A stretch of DNA of 47,988 bases from contig CAJUPI010000019.1 of the NCBI GenBank assembly GCA_910588125.1, positions 1 through 47,988 of the forward strand, in the 5' to 3' direction. Position 1 is the stretch's first letter, and the number at the start of each line of letters is the position of its first letter. A program made the position numbers and the translations under genes. Positions 8,285-17,665 of this stretch are shown here, one piece after another. The notes under the pieces are model-generated. The model was not told the DNA's origin, searched no databases, and was given only the letters and a program-made list of their open reading frames with translations. This DNA comes from an uncultured Lachnospiraceae bacterium (GTDB lineage Bacteria > Bacillota > Clostridia > Lachnospirales > Lachnospiraceae).

Positions 8285-9037
8285 ATGTCCATTCTTAAAA
8301 TAGAAGGAATCACCAAATCCTTTGATGGAAAGAAAATCCTTGATGATATCTGGTTAGAACTGGATAAAGGGGAACTGGTTTCTCTTCTGGGCATCAGCGG
8401 AGGAGGAAAAACCACTCTGTTTAATGTGATTGCCGGTTTGAGTCAACCAGATGAGGGAAAAGTTTTTCTGAATAATACAGAAATCACAGGAAAGCCGGGA
8501 CAGGTCAGCTATATGCTTCAAAAGGATCTCCTTCTTCCTTATCGTACCATTGAGGATAATGTAGCTCTTCCTCTCTTAATCAAAGGCATGAAAAAAAAGG
8601 ACGCCCGCATAAAGGTCTCCCAATATTTTGAACCGTTTGGTCTGAGCGGCACGCAAAAAAAGTATCCCGCCCAATTATCTGGTGGTATGAAACAGCGGGC
8701 CGCCCTCTTGCGAACTTACCTGTTTTCCGAACAAGTAGCTCTGTTAGACGAGCCCTTTTCTGCCCTGGACATGCTAACCAAAAGTGCTATTCATGATTGG
8801 TATTTACAGGTAATGGAACAGATTCATCTCTCGACTTTATTTGTAACGCATGATATTGATGAAGCGATCCTTTTGTCTGATCGCGTTTGTCTGCTAACGG
8901 GAAATCCGGGACATATTACAAAAGAAATCTCCATTGATGAACCACGGCCAAGGAAAAAAGACTTTTCTCTCTCAGAGCAATTTCTGGAATATAAGCGCCA
9001 AATTCTTTTTCATCTGGAAAATAGCCTGATATCCTGA
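8285..9037 (+). CDS. thiZ: ABC transporter ATPase, thiZ type
   Basis: A 250-residue ATP-binding subunit. Walker A is GISGGGKTT near residue 37, the signature is LSGGMKQRAAL, Walker B is VALLDEPFSALD, and the switch His is in VTHDIDEA. It closely follows the nitrate/sulfonate/taurine subfamily (TauB/SsuB/ThiZ) and powers the importer of the preceding two genes. GGAGGAAG precedes the ATG by a few bases. It ends the riboswitch-controlled operon. Confidence 0.88.
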   Translation: MSILKIEGITKSFDGKKILDDIWLELDKGELVSLLGISGGGKTTLFNVIAGLSQPDEGKVFLNNTEITGKPGQVSYMLQKDLLLPYRTIEDNVALPLLIKGMKKKDARIKVSQYFEPFGLSGTQKKYPAQLSGGMKQRAALLRTYLFSEQVALLDEPFSALDMLTKSAIHDWYLQVMEQIHLSTLFVTHDIDEAILLSDRVCLLTGNPGHITKEISIDEPRPRKKDFSLSEQFLEYKRQILFHLENSLIS

Positions 9038-9267
9038 TTTTTATTTCATTATACTGAAAAGAGCCGCCAAACAAACCATAGCGTTAAAGAGAATTCTTTT
9101 TACAATTTTTTCTATAACTTAAGCATAATTCTTAATTGTCCTTCATATGATAATATTAGTACAGCATTGCAATTATATTCAGACATGCCTGAACTGACAT
9201 CATTATATGAAATCCTGATGTTTTAGTTTTGCATGAAACTTTCACAGGAGACATAAGGAGACAAAAA

Positions 9268-9945
9268 ATGGAAAAAACACGCTATTCCATATCAGAAGCT
9301 GGCAAACTGGTTGGAGTGGAATCTCACGTACTGCGCTACTGGGAGGACGAGCTTCAGCTTAACATCCCCAGAAATGGAAAAAGTCATCGCTACTACACGG
9401 AATTACATATCCGCCTGTTTCAAAAGATTAAAGAACTGAAAGAAAAAGGATACCAGTTAAAAGCCATTGAACAAGTATTAAAAAAAATGATCGATGGTGA
9501 TGAGGATATCAATCCGGATCAGGTATTGGAACAAAATGCAGTAAATATTTTAAAAGAAGGAAGTGCAGGGGAGGAAATGGAAGAAGAGGCCAAATTAAAA
9601 ACAATACCAAACCAGGAATCTACAGCAATCGCAATCAATCCAGAAAAAATGGAACAGTTCCAACAAATTATGAACCAGGTTATTGGACGGGCAGTCGGAC
9701 AAGCGATTCAGGAAAATAACGAAGCGTTAAGTGATGAGATCAGCCGCCAGGTTAACGACAAAATGATACAAGAGTTAGAATATATGATGCGCGTCAATGA
9801 TGAACGGGCCGAAGAGCGTTTTAAAGCCCTGGATGAAACCTTGCGGGCCTATCAAAAAGACAGCAAAGGCAAAGCAGAGGCGGCCGCCACCAGATTGCCA
9901 TTTTTTAAGAAAAAGAAATTTGGACGAAGCGGGAAAAAATTATAA
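9268..9945 (+). CDS. MerR-type HTH protein with long coiled region
   Basis: A 225-residue protein. Residues 1-75 form a MerR-type winged helix (YSISEAGKLVGVESHVLRYW, then HRYYTELHIRLFQKIKELKEKGYQLKAIE). A long charged region follows, likely coiled coil around residues 120-195, and a very basic tail (FFKKKKFGRSGKKL) that could bind nucleic acid or membrane. There is no metal- or drug-binding C-terminus of classical MerR type. The layout recalls RacA-like chromosome-binding proteins, but I cannot assign that role. I chose ATG 9268 because AAGGAG lies 7 bases before it. A strong terminator follows. Confidence 0.75.
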   Translation: MEKTRYSISEAGKLVGVESHVLRYWEDELQLNIPRNGKSHRYYTELHIRLFQKIKELKEKGYQLKAIEQVLKKMIDGDEDINPDQVLEQNAVNILKEGSAGEEMEEEAKLKTIPNQESTAIAINPEKMEQFQQIMNQVIGRAVGQAIQENNEALSDEISRQVNDKMIQELEYMMRVNDERAEERFKALDETLRAYQKDSKGKAEAAATRLPFFKKKKFGRSGKKL

Positions 9946-9953
9946 TAACAAAA

Positions 9954-10003
9954 ACGGTTTAGCAGAATCTCTACTTAAAATCCTGCTAGACCGTATTTTT
10001 TTA
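9954..10003 (+). terminator. intrinsic terminator after the MerR-type gene
   Basis: ACGGTTTAGCAG (9954-9965) pairs with CTGCTAGACCGT (9983-9994) over 12 bp with a single wobble position. Eight T residues follow. Confidence 0.85.
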
Positions 10004-10062
10004 TACTAACCCTGGTTCTACAAAAGGCGTCCTCAGTGGACAAAGACATTATTAAGCGGATA

Positions 10063-11403
10063 TCACCTGGCCAAATTAACAAATTTAGTAAATTCCGGCT
10101 GCCATAAAAGATTTACCGTTCCAATCGGGCCATTTCTCTGCTTAGCTATAATTACCTCTGCAATATTCGGAGTATCTGTATCCTTATTATAATAATCATC
10201 CCGATATAAAAACATCACCACATCTGCATCCTGCTCAATTGCCCCTGATTCACGCAAATCTGAAAGCATAGGCCGGTGATCCTGCCTGCTTTCACAGGCA
10301 CGGCTCAACTGGGATAATGCCACCACCGGTGCATTCATCTCCCTGGCCAGGGCCTTTAAAGAACGGGAAATCTCAGAAATCTCCTGCTGCCGGTTGTCAC
10401 TGGTGCGCCCACTTCCGGACATTAGCTGTAAATAATCGATAATAATCATACATAAACCATATTCCAGCTTCATCTTCCGGCATTTTGAACGTAGCTCCGT
10501 AATAGAAATTCCAGGGGTATCATCGATAAACAGCTTTGAATTTCCGATAATTCCTATTCCTTCCACCACAGCATCCCAGTCAGAATCCGTCAAATTACCT
10601 GTGCGCAATTTCTGAGAATCCACATTTGATTCCATAGCCAGCATACGATTTACCAGTTGTTCCTTGGACATCTCCAAACTGAATATCATGCAAGGCTGGC
10701 CTCTCCGGACTGCTATATGATCCACAAGATTCAAAACAAAAGCCGTTTTTCCCATAGACGGACGGGCGGCTATCAACACTAAATCCGAAGGCTGCATACC
10801 GGAAGTCTTGTAATCCAAATCAATAAAACCTGTAGGGATTCCCGTCACTGTTCCAGGATTCTTTGAAGCGATTTCAATCTTTTCCAAAACATTCAATGCG
10901 ATCTGACGAATAGGGACGAACTCCGATGAATCCCTGCTTTGAAGCAAATCAAATATCGACTTTTCCGTATCTGCCAAGATCTGCTCTAATGGCTCCCGCC
11001 CCACATAACAGGTATTGGCAATCTCCTCTGTCACTTTAATCAATCGCCTCAGCACTGCTTTCTCTTTCACAATATTCGCATAAGATTTGGCATTTGCTGA
11101 GGTAGGGACTGTGGTGAGAATATCCCGCACAAATTCCAGACTGCTCACCTCAGGCGGCACATCTCTCTCTCTCAGGCGATTCTGAAGCGTAACCAGATCA
11201 ACCGGCTTTCCTTCATTAAACAGTTCTACCATAGCCTCAAACATAATCGCATAAGCACGCTGGTAAAAATCCGCCTCAGACAAAATCTCTGATACGGCAA
11301 TGATGGCATCTTTATCCATCAGCATGGCGCCAATCACGGACTGCTCCGCTTCAATATTATGCGGAAGTATCCGCTTCATTAAAGCCTCATCCATATCTGC
11401 CAC
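10063..11403 (-). CDS. dnaB: replicative DNA helicase DnaB
   Basis: The 446-residue protein is the hexameric helicase that opens the fork. The N-terminal primase-interacting domain begins LPHNIEAEQSVIGAML. The RecA-like C-terminal domain carries Walker A ARPSMGKTAF near residue 212, Walker B MIIIDYLQLM and the arginine-rich SQLSRACESR segment. The start is GTG 11403, preceded by AAAGGATT at workable spacing, with an alternative ATG 9 bases later. It is the last gene of gdpP-rplI-dnaB, an order common in Firmicutes. No intein insertion is present. Confidence 0.96.
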   Translation of the reverse strand: MADMDEALMKRILPHNIEAEQSVIGAMLMDKDAIIAVSEILSEADFYQRAYAIMFEAMVELFNEGKPVDLVTLQNRLRERDVPPEVSSLEFVRDILTTVPTSANAKSYANIVKEKAVLRRLIKVTEEIANTCYVGREPLEQILADTEKSIFDLLQSRDSSEFVPIRQIALNVLEKIEIASKNPGTVTGIPTGFIDLDYKTSGMQPSDLVLIAARPSMGKTAFVLNLVDHIAVRRGQPCMIFSLEMSKEQLVNRMLAMESNVDSQKLRTGNLTDSDWDAVVEGIGIIGNSKLFIDDTPGISITELRSKCRKMKLEYGLCMIIIDYLQLMSGSGRTSDNRQQEISEISRSLKALAREMNAPVVALSQLSRACESRQDHRPMLSDLRESGAIEQDADVVMFLYRDDYYNKDTDTPNIAEVIIAKQRNGPIGTVNLLWQPEFTKFVNLAR

Positions 11404-11416
11404 TCACCCAATCCTT

Positions 11417-11863
11417 TTATGCTTCAACAATCTTGACAGCCAGCTTTGCCGTCACATCTTTATGCAATTTTAACGGCACTTCATGAACACCAAAAGTCTT
11501 TAATGACTCTGGCAATACCAGTTTTTTCTTATCAATCTCTAATCCAAACTGATCCATTGCCGCCGCCGCAATCTCCTTACTGGAAATAGAGCCGAAAGCC
11601 TTTCCACTCTCTCCGGCCTTCATGGAAAGTGTCACTGTCAGCTTCTCAATTTTGGCGGCTTGTTCTTTGGCTGCTGCCAACTGTTCTGCTGCCTGTCTAG
11701 CTTCATTTGCTTTTTGCAGCTTTAAATCATTCAGATTCTTTGACGTTGCCTCCACTCCCAGTTTCTTTGGCAGAATAAAATTCCGGGCATAACCATCATT
11801 TACCTTAACGATCTGACCCTTTTTACCTAATGCCTTCACATCCTCCAGCAATACTACTTCCAT
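11417..11863 (-). CDS. rplI: 50S ribosomal protein L9
   Basis: A 148-residue two-domain protein of standard length. The N-terminal rRNA-binding domain starts MEVVLLEDVKALGKKGQIV and continues with VNDGYARNFILPKKL. A long connecting helix follows (NLNDLKLQKANEARQAAEQL), and then the C-terminal domain. It sits in the L1-stalk base of the large subunit. GAAAGGAG precedes the ATG, and the start overlaps the stop of gdpP. Confidence 0.96.
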   Translation of the reverse strand: MEVVLLEDVKALGKKGQIVKVNDGYARNFILPKKLGVEATSKNLNDLKLQKANEARQAAEQLAAAKEQAAKIEKLTVTLSMKAGESGKAFGSISSKEIAAAAMDQFGLEIDKKKLVLPESLKTFGVHEVPLKLHKDVTAKLAVKIVEA

Positions 11864-13902
11864 TATGATATATCTCCTTTCTCCAACATACTGTCTATCA
11901 CTTGCTTGACCTGATTCTTTGCTTCTTCCACCGTAATATCCTTAAGCTGCGCTCCGGCAACTGTCCGATGTCCGCCGCCTCCCAGTTGCTCCATCATTAC
12001 CTGTACATTAACTTCATCGATAGAACGGGCACTGATATAAATCTTCTCCTGATATTTTGTCAGCACCACTGATGCTTTAATTCCCTTGATATCCAACAAT
12101 TCATTAGCTGCCTGAGCACCTACAATCGTAGGGCTTTGCAACCCTTCTGCCGGGCATATCCCGATCGAAAAAGCATCCCGGTAAACCTCTGCTGATGTAA
12201 TCGCCGATGCCTTGGCCTTATACTCCGCCATATCATCGCGGAACAATTTACGCACTCGGGTAACATCTGCACCATTCCGCCGCAAATATGCAGCGGCCTC
12301 AAATGTCCGCACCCCAGTCTGATTGGTAAAATTCAAAGTATCAATCACAATTCCCGCATACATGACATCTGCCTCCGGAGGTTTGATCCGTATATCGTCT
12401 GCAATATACTGCAATACTTCGGCAACCATCTCACAGGCAGAGGATGCATATGGCTCTACATAAGAAAGCACTGCATTACTGATCACTTCACTGCTCTGAC
12501 GGTGATGATCCAATACCACAATTGTCTTAACCATATGCAGAAGCTCCGGAGCATCCGTAATACTGGGACGATTCACATCTACCACCACCAGCATGGTATT
12601 ATTATCCACCAGCTCCGCCGCCTGCGCTCCATTTAAAAGCAAATCCTCCGGATACTCCGGATTGTTCAGAAAACGCTCCAGCATTGGCTGAACAGATGTA
12701 GTTACCTCATTAATAACAATATGAGATTTTTTATTCAGAGAAGATGCAATCCGATAAATTCCTATGGATGCACCAAAGGAATCGATATCCCCCAGCTTAT
12801 GCCCCATAATCAATAAACGATCCTTGGTCTCCATCAATTCCCGCAATGCATGGGCCTTCACACGAGCCTTCACGCGAGTGGATTTCTCCAGCTGCTGCGC
12901 CTTGCCACCATAATACTGGATCCTTCCGGCATCCTTTACTACTGCCTGATCTCCCCCTCGTCCCAATGCCATATCAATGGAAACCCTGGCATATTCGTAA
13001 TTCTGGCTGTAGCTTTCCCCATTCATTCCAATGCCAATACTCAATGTTACGGCCATTTCATTTCCAATATTTACTGACTTTACATCCTCCAGAATGCTGA
13101 AGCGTTCCTCCTGAATCTGCTCCATATGCTTCTGTTTGATCATGAAAAAATATTTATCTTTTTCCATCTTTTTGACAATTCCATCGATAGCGCCAATATA
13201 TTTATTAATCTTCCGATCAATAAGCGCAGTTAAAAGAGAGCGGCGAACCTCTTCCACACTTTCCAGCGCCTCTTCATAGTTATCCAGATAAATCAGGCCG
13301 GCCACCATCTTTTCATCAGTAATCTCCTGTTTATACCGAAGAATATCCGTCTCATTAAACAGGTAAACGGCCAGCATCTTCTGAGTCCCGGATACTATGG
13401 CATTCTCATCCTCCTCATCCCCGGTAACATAGATCGGACGAATATCTATGCGAAATTTTTCTTCTCCATAAGTAGTATGAATATGGGAGGGCTCTTCAGA
13501 TGCCAAATCTGTCTTGGCAACCTCTGGAAATAAAGTTAATAGATTCTTGCGAAGAGCCTTTTTTTCACTTAAGATATCACGAAAAGCATCATTCCCCCAC
13601 AAAAGACGGCCATCCTCATCCGCTAAAGCATAAGGTACTGCCATATCCGATAAAAGCTGCTTTTGAATCCAAGCATATTCTGCTGAAAATTCGATCAACC
13701 CACCCAGTATGCGCTTCTGCCGGTACAAATAAATCCAGACAGCAATTGCGACATAGCACAAAGTGAATGGAAAAAGCACCAAGGCGCCTGCCCTGCTCAC
13801 TGTGGCCACACCGAAGTTTCCAACTATCAAAAATAAGGATAGTAACAATGGCCAGGACAAGTAAAACTTAAGCTGGCCTTTTATTTTCATGGTTTCTTTC
13901 AT
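11863..13902 (-). CDS. gdpP: c-di-AMP phosphodiesterase GdpP (DHH/DHHA1)
   Basis: At 679 residues the protein has the usual GdpP length and order: two N-terminal membrane segments, a PAS-like domain (about 60-165), a degenerate GGDEF domain (about 170-320), then DHH and DHHA1 domains. The DHH metal ligands are visible in HKLGDIDSFGA, VVVDVN and LDHHRQS. The DHHA1 motif GGGGHRTVAGAQ is near the end. It hydrolyses cyclic di-AMP to pApA, lowering a signal that governs potassium and osmotic balance. The ATG follows AAGGAG. A promoter lies at 13969-13997. Confidence 0.95.
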   Translation of the reverse strand: MKETMKIKGQLKFYLSWPLLLSLFLIVGNFGVATVSRAGALVLFPFTLCYVAIAVWIYLYRQKRILGGLIEFSAEYAWIQKQLLSDMAVPYALADEDGRLLWGNDAFRDILSEKKALRKNLLTLFPEVAKTDLASEEPSHIHTTYGEEKFRIDIRPIYVTGDEEDENAIVSGTQKMLAVYLFNETDILRYKQEITDEKMVAGLIYLDNYEEALESVEEVRRSLLTALIDRKINKYIGAIDGIVKKMEKDKYFFMIKQKHMEQIQEERFSILEDVKSVNIGNEMAVTLSIGIGMNGESYSQNYEYARVSIDMALGRGGDQAVVKDAGRIQYYGGKAQQLEKSTRVKARVKAHALRELMETKDRLLIMGHKLGDIDSFGASIGIYRIASSLNKKSHIVINEVTTSVQPMLERFLNNPEYPEDLLLNGAQAAELVDNNTMLVVVDVNRPSITDAPELLHMVKTIVVLDHHRQSSEVISNAVLSYVEPYASSACEMVAEVLQYIADDIRIKPPEADVMYAGIVIDTLNFTNQTGVRTFEAAAYLRRNGADVTRVRKLFRDDMAEYKAKASAITSAEVYRDAFSIGICPAEGLQSPTIVGAQAANELLDIKGIKASVVLTKYQEKIYISARSIDEVNVQVMMEQLGGGGHRTVAGAQLKDITVEEAKNQVKQVIDSMLEKGDIS

Positions 13903-13968
13903 TTCTAAATCTCCTTAACTTCAGGGAGCATAAAAATATTCCTTTGCACAATGATTGTCTACCCGAAT

Positions 13969-13997
13969 ATTCTACCACAAAAACATATTTTCGTCTA
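13969..13997 (-). promoter_or_regulatory. promoter of gdpP-rplI-dnaB
   Basis: On the minus strand a -10 TAGAAT (13969-13974) with an extended TGG just upstream is preceded, after 17 bases, by TAGACG (13992-13997), a weak -35. Confidence 0.5.
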
Positions 13998-14134
13998 CTG
14001 ATTCGGTTTAACCTGAGTTATCCCCGATAAAACTTAACAGATTTCTTAATATGATACCAAGAGTAAAATACCTTTTTGACCCCCGCATCGTAAAATATTT
14101 GCAATAAAAAATACAACACGAATCGCGTTTCCTA

Positions 14135-14143
14135 TGCTATACT
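14135..14143 (+). promoter_or_regulatory. extended -10 promoter of the DUF4317 gene
   Basis: TGCTATACT is an extended -10 element, 54 bases before the start codon. No good -35 is visible, consistent with reliance on the TG extension. Confidence 0.45.
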
Positions 14144-14196
14144 GATAATTAATGTGCAGATACCCTCAGCGAACAACATTTTGGAGGTAATCATTT

Positions 14197-15318
14197 ATGA
14201 TAAAAAAAGAAATTTCAGAAATAAAGCGTCAATTTACTCCTTCTGGATGCTCAATTTCCCGTATTTGCGGTTGCTATATCGATGGTGAAAAAAACAAAAA
14301 GACGGAATTTAAAGAAGCCTTCCTCTCTTTGCCAGAAGAAGATATGTTCAAATATTTTGAAATTCTTCGCAAATCCCTTTCCGGAACGGTTGGTAAAAAT
14401 TTAGTTAATCTTGATTTTCCGCTTGATACAGAAAAAGAGGGAGGGACTCAGGAATTCCTGCTGCAATTGCGCAACAGCAGACTCCAGAATGATGAATTGC
14501 TCGAGTCCTTCTATGACCGTATCATCGAATCTTTCGAATATACCGGCAATTACTTAATCCTGCTGATTCATGATACTTATGATATACCTGGCCGCACATC
14601 AGACGGACTTGCTATGGAAGACGCCTCCGATGAGGTATATAGTTATATTCTTTGTTGCATCTGTCCGGTAGACCTTTCCAAACCAGGGCTGAGCTATAAT
14701 GAGCTGCAGAATTCCTTCCAGAATCGTACCCGTGACTGGGTGGTCGGAATGCCGGAACTTGGTTTTTTATTCCCGGCTTTTAACGATCGTTCTGCTGATA
14801 TTCACAGTTTATTATATTACTCCAAAAATGCCAATGATCTCCATGATTCATTTATCGAACAGCTTTTAGGCTGCCCGTTGCCTCTTGCCGCCGGCTTCCA
14901 AAAAGAAACCTTTCAGTCCATCATCGAAGAAACTCTCGGAGATTCTTGCAATTATGAAACCGTAAAAACTATACATGACAATTTAAATGAGATGATGGAA
15001 GAACATAAGGACGCACCGGAACCTTTGGTTCTCGATAAATATCAGGTAAAATCTTTATTAGAAAATAGCGGCGTCAAAGAAGAGCATTTACAGGATTTTG
15101 ATAAAAATTTTGATGAAGCTGCCGGTGAAAAGGCGGCCATCTTTGCCGGAAATATTATCAATCCACGTGCTTTTGAAGTCAAAACGCCAGATGTTATTAT
15201 CAAAGTAAATCCTGAACGTACGGACTTGATTGAAACCCGCGAGATTGATGGACGACAGTATCTGGTCATTGCCGTTGACGGCGGTGTAGAGGTGAATGGC
15301 ATCATAGTAAATACCTGA
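14197..15318 (+). CDS. DUF4317 family protein
   Basis: A soluble 373-residue protein that I recognise as the DUF4317 family, common in Lachnospiraceae and other Clostridia. The start MIKKEISEIKRQFTPSGCSI and the early RICGCYIDGEKN segment are typical. There is no signal peptide or membrane segment. Function is unknown. The ATG is preceded by TTTGGAGG. It is monocistronic: divergent from gdpP and followed by a hairpin at 15330-15367. The C-terminus (FEVKTPDVIIKVNPERTDL) looks like a small beta-rich module. Confidence 0.78.
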   Translation: MIKKEISEIKRQFTPSGCSISRICGCYIDGEKNKKTEFKEAFLSLPEEDMFKYFEILRKSLSGTVGKNLVNLDFPLDTEKEGGTQEFLLQLRNSRLQNDELLESFYDRIIESFEYTGNYLILLIHDTYDIPGRTSDGLAMEDASDEVYSYILCCICPVDLSKPGLSYNELQNSFQNRTRDWVVGMPELGFLFPAFNDRSADIHSLLYYSKNANDLHDSFIEQLLGCPLPLAAGFQKETFQSIIEETLGDSCNYETVKTIHDNLNEMMEEHKDAPEPLVLDKYQVKSLLENSGVKEEHLQDFDKNFDEAAGEKAAIFAGNIINPRAFEVKTPDVIIKVNPERTDLIETREIDGRQYLVIAVDGGVEVNGIIVNT

Positions 15319-15329
15319 TCAAAAGTTAG

Positions 15330-15367
15330 CAGCCTTTGAAATGTTCCGCCAAATATTTCAAAGGCTG
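15330..15367. terminator. hairpin between convergent genes
   Basis: A perfect 13-bp inverted repeat GCAGCCTTTGAAA/TTTCAAAGGCTGC with a 12-14 base loop lies between the convergent DUF4317 gene and the 73-residue gene. Neither side has a strong T-run, so it may end both transcripts weakly. Confidence 0.55.
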
Positions 15368-15388
15368 CATATGTAAAACCTTCCAAAT

Positions 15389-15610
15389 CTACCATTCCTT
15401 TCGGATCTCTCCTTCTTCTACTCCATATTCCTTCATAAATTTTCGCAAATCTTCTTTCCCGCGAATTACCATCAAATCCTCAAACTTTCCACTTCTCTCA
15501 TCCTTAAATCCCACCACACGTTCACCTGTACAGATGCTTACGCGCATCATTGGAATCTTACCCGTCCTGTCATATTTCACTTTTTTCTCTTTCTTGTTCT
15601 TCCAAAACAT
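15389..15610 (-). CDS. small conserved basic protein (73 aa), function unknown
   Basis: The short product is rich in Lys, Glu and Arg (begins MFWKNKKEKKVKYDRTGKIP, later MMRVSICTGERVVGFKD). The ATG has a strong AGAGGAGAG 8 bases upstream, and the frame is bounded by a hairpin on its far side. I have a general impression of similar short proteins in related Clostridia, but no functional domain can be named. It is convergent with DUF4317 and divergent from the DUF885 lipoprotein. Confidence 0.65.
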   Translation of the reverse strand: MFWKNKKEKKVKYDRTGKIPMMRVSICTGERVVGFKDERSGKFEDLMVIRGKEDLRKFMKEYGVEEGEIRKEW

Positions 15611-15640
15611 TTTGTTCTCTCCTCTCTGCCCATGAATAAG

Positions 15641-15669
15641 TTGTATTTTTTCTGAATATAGTTTATTAT
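15641..15669 (+). promoter_or_regulatory. promoter of the DUF885 lipoprotein gene
   Basis: TTGTAT (15641-15646) and TATTAT (15664-15669) lie 17 bases apart. The start codon is about 60 bases further on. Confidence 0.6.
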
Positions 15670-15727
15670 TAATATCAAAAGGGCCCTTCCACGCCCTTAT
15701 CTATTTAACGTTTTAGGAGGATGCCCT

Positions 15728-17581
15728 ATGAATTTAACATCAGGCTTCAAAAAACGCATAACCAGCCTGACGCTGGTTTTTCTGCTTTTCTGTACCTCTC
15801 TCCTTGAAGGCTGTACCCGGCCTCCAGAAAATCCCAGTCCCACCACTGCCGTACCTTTTTCAGAAGAAACGGCACAAAGCTATGAACATTTCGAGGAATC
15901 ACAGCTAAAAGCCCAAAAAGAATTTGATGAACTGATGGAAACCATATTTCTGGATGAGGTCAGCCATGGACTGCTGGATTTACATTTTAAACTAAAAGAT
16001 CCTTCTGCCTATGGAATTTCAGGTGCGGAATTTTTATATGGCGATTTTACTCTGGACGCTATGAAAGAATCCTGTCAGGAACAGCAAAATCTTTTTAAAA
16101 CACTGAATAATTATGATCCTGGCCTTTTGACTGATGATCAAAAACTGACGCTTCGTATTATTCAGAGCCTGCTAAACACCGAGAAAAAAAGCTATGGTAT
16201 GGAGTTATACAGCCAGCCTTTAGCCGTAACAATCGGCGTACAGGCCCAGCTTCCCATCCTTCTTTCCGAATATGCCTTTTATCGCAAACAGGATGTTGAA
16301 GATTATCTTGCCCTTTTAGGCGCTATCAAAGAATATTATGGGCAGCTGCTGGATTTTCAACGCCAAAAATCAGAAGCTGGCTTAATGATGAGTGACACGG
16401 TTCTGGATCATGTGATTGAATCCTGTGAAAGCTATCTTTTGACCCCTGGAGATAATTTCATGATCGATACCTTCAACAGCCGTCTGGATACGCTTCCAGA
16501 ACTTTCGGATGAAGAGAAAACTACTTACCGTCAACAAAATGAAGCTTTATTGGAAAATACATTTATTCCCGCTTATCAAATGTTAATTGATGGCTTAAAA
16601 GAGCTTCGGGGCACCGGCACTAATGAAAAGGGCTTATGCGAATATCCCGAGGGGAAAAAGTTCTATGAATACCTGGTATACTCTGCCACCGGCACCTCTT
16701 ATTCCTCAATAGAAGAGCTTCTTAAAGATATGGAGCTTACAATGAATAAGCAGTTGGTAAAAACATCTCTGCTGCTTCGCCAGCATCCTGACCTGATTGA
16801 TGAGCTGGATACCTTTACTTACCGGCAGACAGAACCAAAAGCCATTATGGAAGAGCTAAAAACTTTATCTATGAAAGAATTCCCTTCCCTTGCCGAATGT
16901 AACTATACTTTAAAAACAGTTCCTAAATCTCTGGAACTATCCTTAAGCCCTGCATTTTACCTGGTTTCTCCTATGGATGATTATCAGGATAACGTGATTT
17001 TTATCAATGAGAATCCCCGATTTGTATCAAATGCATTATATAATACATTAGCCCATGAAGGATATCCGGGACATTTATACCAAAATGTATATTTCCACAC
17101 CCATTGCAATTCTAATATCCGCAAGATATTATCCTTTAAAGGCTACAGTGAAGGCTGGGCAACTTACGTCGAACAGCTCTCCTATAGTCTTGATAATGGC
17201 CTTCGCCCGGAACTAGCTGAGCTGTTAGCCGCTAATTCTCTAGCATCCTTAGGTCTTCACGCCTGTTTGGATATTTATATCAATTATATGGGCTGGGATA
17301 AAGAACAGGTTCGTAAATACCTTGAAAACTATTACGATGAGCCCGGTACGCTGACTGATGCGCTCTACAATGCCATGATTGAAAATCCGGCAAATTATTT
17401 ATCCTATTATGTTGGATGCATGGAATTTTTAAATATGCGGGAAACAGCTGAAAAGGAACTGGGGAAAAATTTCGATCCCAAAGCCTTTCATACCTTTCTT
17501 CTCGATATAGGAGAAGCTCCCTTTGATGTGATACAATCTTACTTTACCACCTGGCTGACAGCACAAAAAAGCTCGCAATAA
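15728..17581 (+). CDS. DUF885 family lipoprotein, putative metallopeptidase
   Basis: The 617-residue lipoprotein has a basic N-terminus, a hydrophobic core and lipobox LEGC, followed by a Pro/Thr-rich spacer. The main body is DUF885. The diagnostic zinc-ligand motif HEGYPGH is in NTLAHEGYPGHLYQ near residue 440, with YSEGWATYVEQL downstream supplying the next expected glutamate. Family members are thought to be zinc-dependent carboxypeptidase-like enzymes on the cell surface. The ATG follows TTTAGGAGG. It is monocistronic with a bidirectional terminator after it. Substrate is unknown. Confidence 0.85.
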   Translation: MNLTSGFKKRITSLTLVFLLFCTSLLEGCTRPPENPSPTTAVPFSEETAQSYEHFEESQLKAQKEFDELMETIFLDEVSHGLLDLHFKLKDPSAYGISGAEFLYGDFTLDAMKESCQEQQNLFKTLNNYDPGLLTDDQKLTLRIIQSLLNTEKKSYGMELYSQPLAVTIGVQAQLPILLSEYAFYRKQDVEDYLALLGAIKEYYGQLLDFQRQKSEAGLMMSDTVLDHVIESCESYLLTPGDNFMIDTFNSRLDTLPELSDEEKTTYRQQNEALLENTFIPAYQMLIDGLKELRGTGTNEKGLCEYPEGKKFYEYLVYSATGTSYSSIEELLKDMELTMNKQLVKTSLLLRQHPDLIDELDTFTYRQTEPKAIMEELKTLSMKEFPSLAECNYTLKTVPKSLELSLSPAFYLVSPMDDYQDNVIFINENPRFVSNALYNTLAHEGYPGHLYQNVYFHTHCNSNIRKILSFKGYSEGWATYVEQLSYSLDNGLRPELAELLAANSLASLGLHACLDIYINYMGWDKEQVRKYLENYYDEPGTLTDALYNAMIENPANYLSYYVGCMEFLNMRETAEKELGKNFDPKAFHTFLLDIGEAPFDVIQSYFTTWLTAQKSSQ

Positions 17582-17603
17582 CAAACAATAGTGTAAAAAA
17601 CTG

Positions 17604-17659
17604 CCTGATAATTCTGCCTTTGGGAACCCCTATCCCAAACAGCAAAAAAATCAGGCAGC
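17604..17659. terminator. bidirectional terminator between convergent lipoprotein genes
   Basis: CTGCCTGAT pairs with ATCAGGCAG across a long loop. T-rich sequence follows on the plus strand (CTTCTTTTATTTTC) and TTTTTTACAC follows on the minus strand, so it can stop both converging transcripts. Confidence 0.75.
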
Positions 17660-17665
17660 CTTCTT

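Noticed and set aside
9038..9267. Possible regulatory RNA upstream of the MerR-type gene
   Set aside because: Only short hairpins (TTCAG/CTGAA and CATCA/TGATG) are seen, with no conserved riboswitch core.
12846..13100. Plus-strand open frames inside gdpP and the acc/fab genes
   Set aside because: They are antisense shadows of well-supported genes, with no ribosome sites or family motifs.
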